Positions 33,810 to 47,109 of a stretch of 64,000 bases of DNA are shown in pieces. The position numbers and the translations under genes were made by a program. The DNA comes from Metopolophium dirhodum. Lineage: Eukaryota; Arthropoda; Insecta; Hemiptera; Aphididae. Where the stretch lies: contig NC_083565.1 of the NCBI RefSeq assembly GCF_019925205.1, positions 39,257,501-39,321,500 on the forward strand. The letters run 5' to 3'. Numbering within the stretch: the first letter of the stretch is position 1; each line of letters starts with the position of its first letter. The notes beneath the pieces are model-generated. The model made no database searches and was not told the DNA's origin. It worked only from the letters and a program-made list of their open reading frames with translations.

Positions 33810-34279
33810 CAGTGGAAACCTCCCATAACGGACGCTTTTGAAAAGCGGACACCACTGAATAGCTGTTCGGAAACAAACTACACACGGAAAAAAATATTAG
33901 TAGTGATAACCATTTAAACAGTTCATATAACCCTACATTTCAAGTTAGCATAGTGACAGATATTCATTTAGTTGTTATTACCATTAAAGCTTAGCTATAT
34001 TTATTTAGTTGTACTAACCTATGGGTAAATTAAATAAATATAAATTGCGGTTATCGCAACTGAACATAATATAAAAAAATTTTATTACAGTTGTTGTAAC
34101 TATATTATAAAGTAGCTATTCTACATTTTCGATTAGTAAACTAACTAAATTAGTTACTAAATACAATGTTTAATATAACCATACAATATTGTTGTCAGTC
34201 TTCCTATAAACTAAATCCTCTGTAGAATAGTGAAACAATTTTAGTCACAGAGTATGTCCGGTATTTAGAGGTTTCACTG
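33810..34279. mobile_element. pogo-like MITE P3, with about 320-bp internal insertion
   Basis: The left end CAGTGGAAACCTCCCATAAC follows TA (33808-33809), and the right end is GTATTTAGAGGTTTCACTG. Text matching P1, P2 and P5 stops near 33888 (ACTACACACGG) and resumes near 34210 (TAAATCCTCTG...GTCCGGTATTTAGAGG), so about 320 bp of AT-rich DNA without CpGs has been inserted. The insert itself was not classified. Confidence 0.65.
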
Positions 34280-35194
34280 TTATAAAGTTAGTATTTGATT
34301 TGTGACAAGTTTGCATGTTAATAAAATACCTGACATCGGAGTCTTACGGGAAGTAATCGTCTGTAAATGGACAGTTTAACCGTTATATTTATGTGTACAA
34401 TTTTGCGTTTTAATTTTACCGTTTTTCCAGGCGCTTTTGGAAACTACTGACCATTTTAAATCCTCACCTCCCGAGTGCGCCAAATAGATTTACTTTACCG
34501 CCGGAAAAGATACTGAAGCGGAACAGAAAAAAACAATTAAGAAAATTTTAAAATTAAAAAAAAAAATACAATTTATTAATAATATAATTAATTTTGGTTT
34601 CGACTGGTTATTTTGTGTGCCGTGTGCGAACACGGGGGAAATAGTAACTTTTGGGCGAAATTCGTAAAATCATAATATAGTCGCCGCGTCCTTCGTACAA
34701 CTCACAACTCAATATCGAAAAACTACGGCGCGGACGTTTTCTATTGCGCTCATTATTCTCTCTGCAGTGCGAAAACAGGGGAAAGACGAGAGGGGAAAAA
34801 TGATTACTATTATTCTTATTATCATCGTTATCGCTGTTGTCTATTAAGCGTCGTGTGCGAGGCGCATTCAAATCGATCGGGCGAAAAGCACTCCAATCAT
34901 GCTCGCAAACAAGCCTCGTGGTTCGCGACCGCGACGGGCGCGTAAAATACGTATGCGCGACGGGACGCGTTTTATCTTTGTAACCGTTCGACGCGCTCCT
35001 TTCGTCCTTCGTCCTCCGTCCAATCGCGATAAATGCCGCAGTGACGCGGTGGTCCTTGTGCAGCGTATACCAAACCGCGCGGGTGGCTAATGGAAACGCG
35101 CCCTAATGAAACCGCCGGGAAAAACTCCGGTTCGCCGCTCGGTCTACGCGACGACGGCGGAGTAGGAGAAAACCCCACTCCCGGATATTTTTCA
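34280..35194. other. Spacer leading into a strong CpG island (34600-35180)
   Basis: The stretch 34880-35170 is among the most CpG-dense of the window (CGCGACCGCGACGGGCGCGT, GACGGGACGCG, GCCGCTCGGTCTACGCGACG). Frames on both strands (34608-34871, 34899-35090, 34972-35178) overlap and match nothing known. It is consistent with a promoter or first-exon island, unproven. Confidence 0.4.
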
Positions 35195-35207
35195 CCCCCC
35201 CCCCCCC
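35195..35207 (+). repeat. C13 homopolymer at the boundary of family A copy
   Basis: Thirteen C residues lie directly before the 5'-truncated family A copy, between the CpG island and the repeat. Confidence 0.9.
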
Positions 35208-36237
35208 ACCAGTAGTTTTTAAAAGCGACGTGAAAAACAAAAGAAAAATTAAGGAAAAACAGGAATTTTTACGCAAAATCTGTTTTCGAGAAAATCGATT
35301 TTGGTTTTTGGTGCAACATTAAAACTAATGATCGTAGGGACATGACATTTTGACTGAATGTTTATATTAGCATTTACTGTACACCATAAAATTTTGAAAA
35401 TATTTTGACTCTTTTTGAGCTGTTTACGGACATTGTCAGTTTTCAATTTTTTTAGTTTTTTTTTTTTCTATAAATATCAATAAAAATTTATCTGTTGAGT
35501 AAAAAAGCTTGAAAATTTAATAAAAGGCTCCTAGGTTATTGCATCAAAGGCAGATGAAAAAAATTAAAAATCATTAGTCACAGTTTTTATTTATAAGCAT
35601 TTAAAGTTCAAATTTTGACAAAATACGGAAAAATCACGAAAATTAGTAAATTATTTTGAGTTGAGAATTCATAAATATTTTTCTTTTTAAATCTAAGATT
35701 TGAAAATGTAATATAAGATTACTCATAAGTTTGTCTACCTTTATCAAAAAAAAAATGTCTACAAGAAACTTAAATTAAAATTTTATGAGCGTCTGAAATT
35801 TATATTTTTACTTTTGATATTCACTCGATTTCTCATGTACAATTTTCTTATTTTATTGTAATTAAAAAACGAATGACTGTAGATACTTGAAAATTTCACT
35901 AAATGTTTATATTAGCATTTTCTATACACCATAAAATTTTGAAAATATTTTGACTCTTTTTGAGCTGTTTACGGTCATTGTCAGTTTTCAATTTTTTTAG
36001 TTTTTTTTTCTATAAATATCAATAAAATTTTATTTGTTGGGTAAAAAAGCATGAAAATTTAATATAAGGCTCCTGATATATCGTTCTAATAGCAGTTGAA
36101 AATATTAAAAATACATTGGCACAATTTTTTTTTATAAGGTTAGGGGAATTGAATTCAAATTTAACACCATCCATTACAGTGACCCACTTGTAACCAACTG
36201 TACAGCAGAGCGACATTCACTTATCAACCTTTTTTTA
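35208..36237 (+). mobile_element. Family A interspersed element, copy III (5'-truncated, internally deleted)
   Basis: It begins at ACCAGTAGTTTTTAAAAGCG, inside the element, with no GATTCTGAG left end. It then follows the other copies closely through both half-repeats. At about 36139 (TTTTATAAGGTTAGGGGAATT) it jumps to GAATTCAAATTTAACACCAT, losing roughly 250 bp that includes the inner CAGAATCG end and the near-palindrome. The right tail ends CACTTATCAACC plus a T-run. It is non-coding. Confidence 0.8.
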
Positions 36238-38397
36238 ATATTAATTATTTGAGATTTAAACAGTATATTTAAAATAACTTAGTTTTAATTTAATAATATG
36301 TAATTTACGTATATGACAACATGTACTAGTATATGTTTCACCGTTTATTTATTACTAGTTTTAAATCGTAAAGGTATTTGAAATGTATTTTTAATATTTT
36401 CTGAATGGATTTTTTATATGGACATTAAATTTTGGATATATTAACTTTTAAGTAAAAACATTTAAAATTTTTTAATTTATTCAATAAAACTAAAAAAATA
36501 TAAAATGAAGGATAGTAATAGATATAATTATTCAATACTTTAACTTTTTTTCCGAAGGATATCTATTATTGTTTATTATTAATAATAACCAACAAAAAAA
36601 AACATTATTCACTTGGATTTTACACTGTTTTAAACATATGTTTTATTCATTTTAAACAATGAACAAAACGATTAAAACTAATGTTTGAAATATCAAAACA
36701 AAAAACATATTTCTCAACGGTGAAAAATTATTATTATTGGAATATTTAAACGGGACAATTTATTTCTGAATGCTCGAGTCAAAACGGGCTGTTATATTAT
36801 AAATATTTCAATTTTAATTTAAACGAATACAAAAAAACTTTTCGTGATATTGCAAAAAAACAACAATTTAAAATATTGTATGTGCCGAACGAATTGACCC
36901 AATTATAATCCGGGGGCGATAATGATAATATGTGACTTTTGGGTGTTTACCGTCCCCTCGCACCTCCCCCCCCCCCACCCCTCAAGGTGCACCTATCGTG
37001 GGTATACGTCGTTTCGCATCCCGCAGCAGATAATCATAAAGCAACCCTGCAGACCGACATGTATACGGTATTTGACCGTTTGTATTGTATAATTGCGTTA
37101 TTTCGTGGATAAAGTCGAATTAAACGTAACCCGCGGTCGAGTAAAAACCATGGAAAAAACCGCTCGTAAGAACCCGGCGATGTCATATTATTTAATGTTA
37201 CCGAAATAATTACGTTAGTAAAACAACAGTTTGACGTAGCCGTTGGGGGAAAAAAAAAGGCAGGTACCCAACGAATACGTTACGGTATTGTACAAAATAA
37301 ATAGCAATACTATTATTATTGGATCGTTACACCTTTTACATAATTATGATTATTTATACATAGTATCGTAAAGCTTTTCGTGTTTTGTTTTGTGTTAAAC
37401 CAACACGGCTTATATAATATTGTTCATAAACGAAACCGTGTACACATATTATTATTTTATTTCTTGTAACAAACAGTTTTTTTTTACAACGCGAATAATA
37501 ATGTAATTTATTGTTGTAAATAGTGATAATAGGTCTATTCATATAATATATTTTATCAGCACTGTGTAATAATGATAAATACAATTAACGGATTTACGAA
37601 TAATACACGTGGCATTAGTATGTAGGGGTATGTGTAGTATAATAACAGTTGTTTTAAACGTTAACGTTCATATATTATTATTATAATTATATTAACGAAT
37701 TAACATAATATATTGTTTTAAAATATTGTCAGCATTAAAGGTAAAATCAAATAGCGTTATTGAACTATTAAAATTAAAAAAACGGAACCCAGTGTGGAAT
37801 GGGTTTATAACGTTGTACCTAAATATTATCGCATTATATGATTTGTATTTTATACACAAATCCATATTTAGGACAATGTATTGACGAGCTACAATGAAGT
37901 TTTTTTTTTTTTACCAGAATATAATATTATTGTAATAAAAAGCTAAACATTTTTTTTAATAAACGTAATAAAGAATATTCAAGATTATAGTTTATCCTAA
38001 ATAATAGATATAATATTAATATATTATTTGATTTTTAATTTTATCATCAATATCTTATTTTATTAGAAATTTTCATCAACTACTAGTTATTGACGTTAAT
38101 TCCTTACTAAATCAGGCATTATCGTTATTGACAACATTCACAAGACGACATATTATTTTCCAGTAACATATTATAATATAAATAACATCAAACGCGTCCC
38201 GACTGAATGTCTAATCTGCAATGTATAGAGCCTAAACTATGACAGCTGAAGAATTCTGGAAATCGTCACATTTACATAATATCATGACCTCGATTATAGA
38301 AACAGTTTCTAGTAACTATGAAAAAATGTACGTTTGTAAGTTATATACTAAAAAACTGTTCGATTGGTTTTTACAGTGACCTTAGATATTATTTTCA
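36238..38397. other. AT-rich spacer with simple runs
   Basis: A C11 run lies at 36966-36976, and moderate GC occurs at 36900-37270. No splice-supported frame was seen; the minus frame 37354-37584 has no motif. Confidence 0.45.
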
Positions 38398-38398
38398 G

Positions 38399-38619
38399 AG
38401 ATAACAGAAATGTGCAGAGAGAAGTTCGCACAAAGTCAAAAACATACCAATAAATTGGCAAAAATCTACGCGGTCACCCTTTCTAGGCCAAATTATTTCA
38501 CAATGCAAGGTTGCAAAGCCTACTCCAATTTGCCCGTGAACTACGGCACAGCTATACAGCACAGTATTTTAAATTTGTTGTTTTTTTTTTTCATTTGGGA
38601 AGTCGGGTTATACTGCTAG
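38399..38619 (+). CDS. Weak exon candidate, unknown
   Basis: TATTATTTTCAG ends at 38398 and is followed by an open frame that includes an ATG at 38410: ITEMCREKFAQSQKHTNKLA, then KIYAVTLSRPNYFTMQ and GCKAYSNLPVNYGTA. The GC content and codon look of 38400-38570 exceed the surroundings. No donor was recognised before the frame drifts into a T10 run, and the opposite strand is also open for over 50 codons. No family was recognised. It may equally be a fragment of an old mobile element. Confidence 0.2.
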
Positions 38620-39799
38620 TCATGTATAAACTGTACGATCCCCAAGCACGTCATGGTCGTGAAGGTTTTACAAATCGATTCAAAATATCATGCATCGTGT
38701 GTAGGTTATAAACGTCCAAAGTTTAACGTAGGTATTTCGTTATTCATATTATAATCGACACCGTAATATTCTAATGCATTTTAGTAGGTATTATTATAGA
38801 TGTACGTTTTCGTAATTTGTTATTACCGAAAGCTATATTAATACGATTATACGTTGTTTTCTATTGTTTAGTCGTTGAGATCAAAAACTTGAACTCGGTC
38901 GTCGTCGTCATTGTCGTTGTTATTACTGGAGGATGCTCGAGGTAAAAATATAATTAGCTTGTTATTTAACTTATTTAAACGGAGGAGCGAGGAGCGCACT
39001 AGCAGTAAACATACTTAAGCATTTGCATATTATTCTAGGTGAACATGACGAAACGCTTATATTATCATTCGAAAATTATGCAAACAACATTTCATTATCC
39101 ACGAACTTAATGCATTAAATTTATTCTACTTGCAGTTTGTGCGAGCCGTAATACGCTGATAAAATAATGATAATTATTGTGTATCTGATACGAAAGAGTA
39201 AACGTCATCTTCAACAGTCGTCGCGCGCACACACACACACACACACGCACGCACACAACGTGTTTACAATAACGTTTGATTTACCGACTTGAAAATGGTC
39301 GTGGAGAATACGATGGGAGAATTGAGAGGTCGGTGGTACTAAGAGCAGAAAAGTCAAAGTAAACAATACTCGTCCTTATTTAAAAGTTCATAGGATTGTA
39401 ATATTATTAGTACGAGCGAGATAAACCTGGAAGGATACAACGACGACGCCATCACCCAAAAACCACGCAGATAGCTATAAATTATCGTTTCTTCCCCCTC
39501 ACTCACTCTCTCACTCCATTTCTTTCTAATTCCCCACTTTCTGCACCTTCCTCTCTTTCACTCGGAAACTCTTCCGTGGCCTAATAGGGACTGTGTTTGG
39601 GGAGGGGGGGGGATGTCCGGCTAAGCAACAAGTGACTGTTGGTAGGCCCACGCGGAATGTGCACCATTGAAGTGTCTCTGTTGAGTAAGTACACTGATCG
39701 CACGTCCTGAGGTCCATCAAAAGAAAAATGCGATGGAGAGTTATAATGTATAATTGTATATCTTCATACGACGAATACTGGTTAAGTGGTAAGGATATT
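38620..39799. other. Spacer with (AC)n and CpG patches
   Basis: An (AC)n tract lies at 39227-39258. CpGs are frequent at 38880-39010 and 39200-39470. A G9 run occurs at about 39603-39611. No gene recognised. Confidence 0.4.
39227..39258 (+). repeat. (AC)n microsatellite
   Basis: ACAC repeats end in GCACGCACACA. Confidence 0.9.
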
Positions 39800-40505
39800 C
39801 AGGGTTAATTTTTAGAATTTTTTAATATACCCACAATATCCATATTTTTAATATTTTGATACTTTTTTACTACTTACAAGGAGTGTCATGTGACGATACA
39901 AATATCAATTTATCAAATTAGAAACCCCGTTTTCTACTGCAAATTATTCAGAGAATAATAATTTTCTTTGACATTTTGATGTATTTATATCAAATTGCTA
40001 ATGAGTGGTTTCTGAGTTGTTATAATATTTGTACTATGAACATAAAATTTAAAATTTACGTTTTATAAAAATATAAACTCTATGTGATATTACTATATTA
40101 GATGTAGTATTTATTACACTCTGATAAATTTTACAAATTGCTCATATAGAAGATAGATGGATAGATAGTAATTACTAATATTTACAAATAATCTAAGCCC
40201 AATATCGATTTAACACATTACAACTAATTACATATTATAATTTTAGTACTTAAAGTTAAACAGCTCTAAAACTACTCACTGGAATTTTGTTTTAGACACG
40301 TGAAAATTCTCAATAAAAAAATATCTGCAGAATAATTAAAAGTTGAAAAGTGGGGTTCCTATTTGAAAAATTGAAGTTTGTACTGTCGTAGAACGATCCT
40401 TAAGTGGTATACAAATGTCAAGTATTCAAAAATGTGGTCTCTAAGTGTATTTAAAAATTTTAAAAATCAAAATTTGAATATATTATGCACAATTTATGCA
40501 TAAGA
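39800..40505 (+). repeat. Family C element, copy at 39.8 kb
   Basis: It carries the ordered landmarks of the family: CTTACAAGGAGTGTCATGTG, AGAAACCCCGTTTTCTACTG, AAAACTACTCACTGGAATTT, GAAAAGTGGGGTTCCTATTT and AAAATCAAAATTTG. It is about 700 bp and non-coding; terminal repeats were not resolved. Confidence 0.55.
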
Positions 40506-43500
40506 ATAGAGCGAGCATGATTGAAAATTGACCCTGCACAAAAAACATAGTGACAATTTTGATAACAGCCATTGTTTCTAAATTATTATCAATTTTATTC
40601 GGAAGTTGCCGTCCCGGCCAATCCAACCTAACCTAAGTTACAATCCAATCAACGCAAATAACGTTAAAATCGAATTGCATCGTAGTTGTGTGCACCGAGT
40701 GATTTTGAAAGTCAATGTTATCGATGAACCTATAGTTTTTGTGAATTTCTATTTCACCATCAGCGATATTATTATTTTGCTATTTTTACGACAAAGTTCT
40801 TGCTTTAAATGAGTGTAAACATTATACGTACAAACACCATAACACACGACCTATGAGAGTGTAATAAAATTAATAGACCGTGCATTTGGTGTAGCCATTC
40901 TTTTGATTCTCTGCCAATAAAGTAAAATAAAAAAATGTTTTTTAGTTATGTACATTATTTTCTTTTGTCGGTAGGAAATGGCTGGCGGTGTGGTGCAGTA
41001 TGTAAGACGCATATCGATATTTATGAAATTTGTAGACTTTACGTTGTCTTAAGTTCTGATAAAACATGATTAAAAAAAAAAATAAACTCAATAATTGTAT
41101 TTGAATCTGTATAACTGGCGTGAATTAATGCGGAAATTGGATTAAGAAATGCGGAGTTTTAAAATCATAAATTAAATTAGTTTTGAATAAAATGGTATAT
41201 AGTCTCAACGTTTCTCGAAAATAAATAATAACTAAATTAAATTGTTATTTCATGCACGGTTTTATAATTTACAATTTTATAACGTTATCATGATTAAAAA
41301 TCGTAATAATAAATGTATAAAATGCACGATAAATCAATCGTTTTTATTAGCAAAATATAAACGAGAGCGCGATAATAATTTTCTCGGATAATTAATATAA
41401 TTTCTCGGAAGTCTTATTCAAGTTATGGCAAGCGTGTTAAGTAGCTGTATTCACTTATACACTGTATAAGTATTTTAAATTTAAAAATGATGGTTAAAAT
41501 AATATTTCCACTAAATCTATACAATGCTCAGGAGGATGTCAGCGCAGTATTTGTTTCTCGATCTGACTCAATCGCAACGGATAGCGTATTTTACGTTCAT
41601 AATATTAATGATGATAATCATATTAATTTCTTGAATTAGAGTGGAATGACTTATTACGAAATGTTAAGGTAGATGAGGTTATTATCCAGAGCATCACATA
41701 GGCATTTTATTATATTTGATGGTTAAAGCGAACTATGAGTATTTTAATAGCCCCACATACACGACATGTATTACACCAACTGTTTAACGAAACGCCAAAG
41801 GCCATAGTTGCTGATGCTCAAGATCAAAGGAAAACAAAAAAATTTAATAAAATTGTAGATGTTCATACTATCGTACTTGGAATATTCTAAAGAAAGTGCA
41901 TACGGTCCCGTAGACGGGACGTTTTTTTCTGATGAGAATTAATTACCACCCAACGGGCGGCTAAACCTTTTACGTACCATATAAACCTAACCTGACCATA
42001 AATCAGTCGGAGGATTGGCAAACTGCCAGGCGCACAAAGATCAATATCAATTAGGTCGTCAACGATGAAATCAATAAACTGCAGTGTTATAATTAAATTC
42101 AAGTAAGGACAACTACTGACGATCGAGCAAAGTATAAACTGTAATAATAATAATAATAAATTTGCGGTGGGGCGGTTGTTTTCAAATTTGAAAGTGCTGA
42201 CGATTAATCATCGTGTTGGTACGCGATTGCGCGCCTGTGAGGGGTTTATCCGGGATCGATGAAAATCGAGTCGGAAAACGGTGTCTGCATCACGTGTAGA
42301 GTCGTTATTTTGCGGTTAGGTGTTCAATTTCTAATCAACAGACGGGCGGGAGGGCGGGAAAATGTTCGCTAACCGATGAGGTGGAGAGAGCGAAAAAAAA
42401 ATTACGAATCATTGTAAACCCGAGATAACCACCTAAATCCTCTCGGAGTCTAAACCGACATCGTTTCATTCCGATATAATACAGACCCGGCAAACTTTGA
42501 ACGACTGTCAAATAACACGGTTTTAGCCAGTCGTAACTTTTCCAGCGTTAACTTAGCGAACGATACGATATTAGTGCGATCCGCCGGCGCATTTATTCTG
42601 CTGTTGCCTCCGTTTTCATCATCATCATACCTCATCGCGACGGAAACTATTTCCTTTGATGTCACATAATAATATCGATTCGATTTTCACCTTGACATTG
42701 TTTTTCTTTACGATATCGATAATCCCAGACCACATCACACGAACCATTCGTACCACCGTTTCAGAAGTTTTCACCGCCCGTATACATAGATTATATAGGT
42801 AGCTAAACATCAAATATTAATTACGAATGTCGTCGTCTGCTCAATCTCGTCGTTTTCAAATAATTCAATTATTCAACCATGTCGTTGTATTTGCGGTATT
42901 TTGATTTATAATGGAGACGTTTCATTCTTTGTTAACAATTATTATTTACGATACAACAACTCTACTGCAGTGTAAACAATTTAGTAAGACATTTAATAAG
43001 TTATAACCAGGTTCCAGGTATAGACAACTATTGCATCTTTTTTCGAAACATCATAAACGGTGCTTTCCGAGCTTAAAATGTGTTTCGATAACATAATACA
43101 CGAATGTATAATATAACTTATTTGTTTGTAACTTTTAGGGCATTTTTTACTTTTTATTTTTTAATAACCGAGTTTCTTTCACACACGAGTTCATTAGTTG
43201 CCAATAATGTTATATTTTTATATTTTTAAAAATTTACAAGTAGAATTAAAAAAATCCCCATAGGAGAGAACATTATCCGTGTCGTAGCGTTTAATTTTTT
43301 TTGCCATCCCTAACCAATGATTTTTGATGATTAAACGAAAAAAAACTGATAACTTTAATTATTGTATTTATGCTATCCAAATAATAAAAAAAAGCTACCA
43401 CACAGATATAGTTCTTCCCTGTGCGTTGTGTAATTTTGGAAATTCTACTTAAAACAACATTTTTAATATTCTTTTCCATATTAAAACCAGTTTTTTAAAT

Positions 43501-44499
43501 TCAAATACAAATCTGAACCACGAATATCGATTTTATGATCGTTTTCTTTTATGTATTTAGGTCATATTAACATGTAACATTTTGAGGTGATTTTTTTATT
43601 TTTTTCACAAAATATAAATTTTTACACAACGTCAATGTCCGACACAGTTCATATTATGCATATAATTATGACGTGTTGTAATTGTTATTCGGCAAATCGA
43701 AAACCATCTAACAGGATATTAATCACACAGTCTTATAATTTGTTGGTACTTACTCGTCGAAACGTCTACGTTTTTATTTGAAAACATTATAAAAATTACG
43801 TTTTTAACACTCGGAAAACGGTATATTGTTAACGGTTCTGATTTAAACGGATTTAATAATGATAATATTATGTAAAACCCAACGAACGCGGTTGGCTGAA
43901 GATTTCGCGATAAAACGTATTTATTTTTCCGTGTTATAAATATTACATTTTATAAACATTATTATACCTCGCGATTAAAATACTAATAATAATTCTGACC
44001 ACGATACGCGTAGTAGATGACATATAATATAATTTAATACACCAACAACTGTCACCGCCGATGATTATTTCCTGAAAAGTCTCGGAGTCTTGCGGAAATT
44101 TAAATTGTTAAATAACCAATTAGTTTTGCATTTATATTTTAATTTCCGAGAGTGAGACGTCCGCCCCCCCCCCCCCTCGGCATAACCACACCACACGCCG
44201 GTTGGCTGCACTGGGTGACGGGAGAATGGGAGATTCCCTTTTACATTTTCGGCGACGCTCACACCGGCGCGGCGGCGGTGACATGGCGTGTTATTACGAT
44301 GTTTATGCAAAAACTATTGCGATTCAGATTTATTCGGAATAATATAAGTATATTATTATTATTATATTCGGTCAACCGGTGGTGTGGCGTTATCATAAAC
44401 ATTAGGGCGATTCACCGAAACTCCACCCCCCCCCCCCCCCACCCCCTTTCCTTCGATAACATTATGCGGTTATTCGAAATCTGTTGTTTTTGAATTTTT
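40506..44499. other. Spacer with CpG-rich blocks, no confirmed gene
   Basis: CAACCTAACCTAA (about 40625) is a TTAGG-like pair in reverse. The block 42200-42800 is CpG-rich, and minus frames 42450-42665 and 42625-42813 lie in it in different frames. The minus frame 41887-42102 (leading MNLIITLQFIDFIVDDLIDI) looks protein-like but has no splice support or known family. C13 and C15 runs lie at 44164-44176 and 44426-44440. Confidence 0.4.
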
Positions 44500-45075
44500 A
44501 AATAATATACTTTAGGACCATACTTTCAAATTCTCGAGATTTTCAGTTATACTTCAAGAAAGTCCTGTGGATATACAAACTTCGGTTTTTCAAATTAAAA
44601 CACCCCTGTAAAACTATAAATTATACAGTAGATAATTTATCTGAAATTATTGTTGACGTATCAAAACTCGTACTAGTCGTTTTTGACCTATTTAACTTTG
44701 TGTTCTAAGGATAAAATGTTTCCGTGATAATGGAAATATAAGATTTGGGGTCCATGGTGATTTGAAACTTGTAGTCATTGATCAATCAATATTAATAATT
44801 TGTAAAAACGACCCAAGTATAATTAAAACTGGACACAACTGTACGTCTATTATATATTTATATAAACCCATTAGTAAGGACTATACAAACATTGTAATAT
44901 CTAAGAAACTGCTCATTCGAATTTTAAATTAGGTACATAAACATTTCTGAAAAAAAATAGCCACTAAATAATTTACAGTAAAGAAGGGGGAAAATAGGAG
45001 TTTATATTGCCACAGGATTCTCCTATAGTAGGTAAATATAAAATGCATTAATTTTAAAATATAGATAAATATAAG
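44500..45075 (+). repeat. Family C element, copy at 44.5 kb
   Basis: It carries CTTCAAGAAAGTCCTGTGG, AAAACACCCCTGTAAAACTA, GAAACTGCTCATTCGAATTT and AAAGAAGGGGGAAAATAGG in the family order, and runs directly up to the family B element at 45083. Confidence 0.55.
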
Positions 45076-45082
45076 AAAAAAT

Positions 45083-45460
45083 GATTCTGAGCGGAAACGG
45101 TTTGTCAGTCTGGATATTTTATATTGTTATTGTTCATTATAGCCTGTGAGTTGAATGAATATTATAAAATTATAATTTTTTATTCGTATCTGTGGTGATA
45201 AACAAAGCGTTAGAAATTAAAATGCCATTTTCAGCGGTTATTCATAATTTGTCGATGGTTTTCCCCGTGGCATTCAATAACTATTGACAACATTGAGAAA
45301 TGACTTCCTTAAAGTACCATCTTGATCCAATTTGCTAAAAGATAAAGTAATATTATGTTGAAATCGAAGCACTCCTTCTGGTAAAAATTTTGTATACAGG
45401 ATAAAAAAAAAATAAATACCATTTTAAAACCACTATAGCTTCTTCGCTCCACTCAGAATC
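45083..45460 (-). mobile_element. Family B MITE, 378 bp, GATTCTGAG ends
   Basis: It begins GATTCTGAGCGGAAACGG and ends CGCTCCACTCAGAATC, so both ends are inverted copies of GATTCTGAGYGGA. The body is the reverse complement of 18914-19213. About 20 bp beyond the left end (TATAAGAAAAAAT) still resembles the family A tail (ATTTTTTCTTATA in reverse), but the rest of the tail is absent. The 154-codon minus frame 45353-45817 runs through its end and is not a gene. Confidence 0.75.
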
Positions 45461-46731
45461 TAAAATTCCAAAAACCAGAAATCGAATAAATAAATCATTA
45501 GCAGAATAACTGGGGGGTGAGCATGCTTGGTGAAACACCCTGTATCGATATATGTACGGGATAAGAGAAAAAATAGAAATAAATAAATAACGGCTGCGAA
45601 TTAAAGTCGGTGGAGTGCCCGCGGCGCGCGGAACCTCGCCCGAGGGTCGGTTGTAACCGCGTATACGGTTACGACGTGCGGCGGCGGCGGCGACGAGACG
45701 ATGACGACGACTACAACAATATCTCGTCGGTTTCCTATTTATCATATTGCGCGCCGCCGTTGACAAATACCGTCTAAAGGATAATGAACGCGCGAAATCT
45801 GATGTGCATATTTCCACCGTCCGCCGACGCGTTCACATAATAATAATAATAATAATAATAATACTCGTAGTAATACCTACCCAATGTTTTTGCGCTAACC
45901 GTAAATCACGTACCGGGTCCTGGTATACCGGGGGTGGGGTATGACGTCCCGTAGTAATAATAACGATGAAGATGATAATAATAATAATAACGATAATAAT
46001 AATGTAATATCAAATTGTCGACCAGTTTTAATTATGGCGACGACAACGACGACGGAGGGACCTTCTCGCGACCGACCGACCGACCGGAGCACATTCCGCC
46101 GAATAAATAATCGTTTCTCGTATAATAATACGACCCAGGGAAACTATACCTATACGCGTACAAAGACGACGATGACTGTACGCGAGGCGACAACGACCGT
46201 TATTAATCGCGCCAAAACGAAGCATTATAATATTATTAATTATCGTTTTGGAACGTATTATATAATAAATATAGGTATAATACTACGCAGGTATGGCCGG
46301 TACTAACTGCTAACCGGTGTAACCATACATATAGGTAGGTGAGCTCGACTCGACTCGCGATGCAAGAATTTCGGAGCTACGTCGAGTATCTCGACTGTAT
46401 AATAGCGGTTGGATTTTATGCTCTCGCGGAGGTAATTTATTGGTAATATTATTTTTTCGATGGTTTACCGTCGGCCAAGCTAAACAACATTGTTTTATTT
46501 ATTTTTTTTTTATAGGCTAAGTAGGAGCACCGAAACAGGAGTGGTCTTAAGGTGAAAAAATCATAGTGTTAGGGGAGACGGAGGGGGTGGTTGCGTCCAA
46601 AAAGTTGTAGTCTCGATTGTGAGGGGAGTAGAGGAGGGGGGAGTGACGATTACTCGACGGCCAACCCGAGTACGACATTAAAATTAAAAACGATAAAATA
46701 GAACACATTTTTAGATACAGTATACCAAATA
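45461..46731. other. CpG island and (AAT)n tracts, no confirmed gene
   Basis: The stretch 45600-45830 is very CpG-rich (CCGCGGCGCGCGGAACCTCG, GCGGCGGCGGCGACGAGACG). Trinucleotide tracts lie at 45838-45863 and 45951-46005. GACCGACCGACCGACCGG occurs at 46071-46086. Frames in this block are repeat-driven. Confidence 0.45.
45838..45863 (+). repeat. (AAT)n microsatellite
   Basis: About nine TAA/AAT units lie in a CpG-rich setting. Confidence 0.9.
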
Positions 46732-46800
46732 CAGTGAAAACTCCAGCAACAGACACATTTAAGTAGAGGACACCTCCAAACAGCGGACGAAATTAAGTAT
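46732..46800. mobile_element. pogo-like MITE P4, half element
   Basis: CAGTGAAAACTCCAGCAACA, then GAGGACACCTCCAAACAGCGG, correspond to the left half of P3 and P5. The right half with the second CACTG end is missing. Confidence 0.5.
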
Positions 46801-47109
46801 AAAAAAACCCATATGAGAGTAGCTCGTTAATATTAATTACCAATGTCGATATGTTGTTTTAATGTTTACCGTTTATAGTGCACATTCAACAACAAATAAA
46901 AAACAGTATTTACATTTTTACAGTTTGGTTAATGGTTACAGTTACGATCTCGGACCGCAATTATAACCGGTACATAAAACAAAATAGCAATATTGCGGAT
47001 TAATACGATTTAGTAGGTAGGTAATTATTAAGGATCGTGGTGGTGATACAATGCCTTTATTAGAAAAATAGAAATTAATTGCATACTTTATCGTGATAAT
47101 AATTTTGTC

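Noticed and set aside
42450..42813. Two adjacent minus frames in a CpG-rich block
   Set aside because: They are in different frames without a recognisable intron between them and match no known family.
45353..45817. 154-codon minus-strand frame
   Set aside because: It runs from a CpG-rich repeat-laden block into the end of the family B MITE; no conserved motif or splice support.
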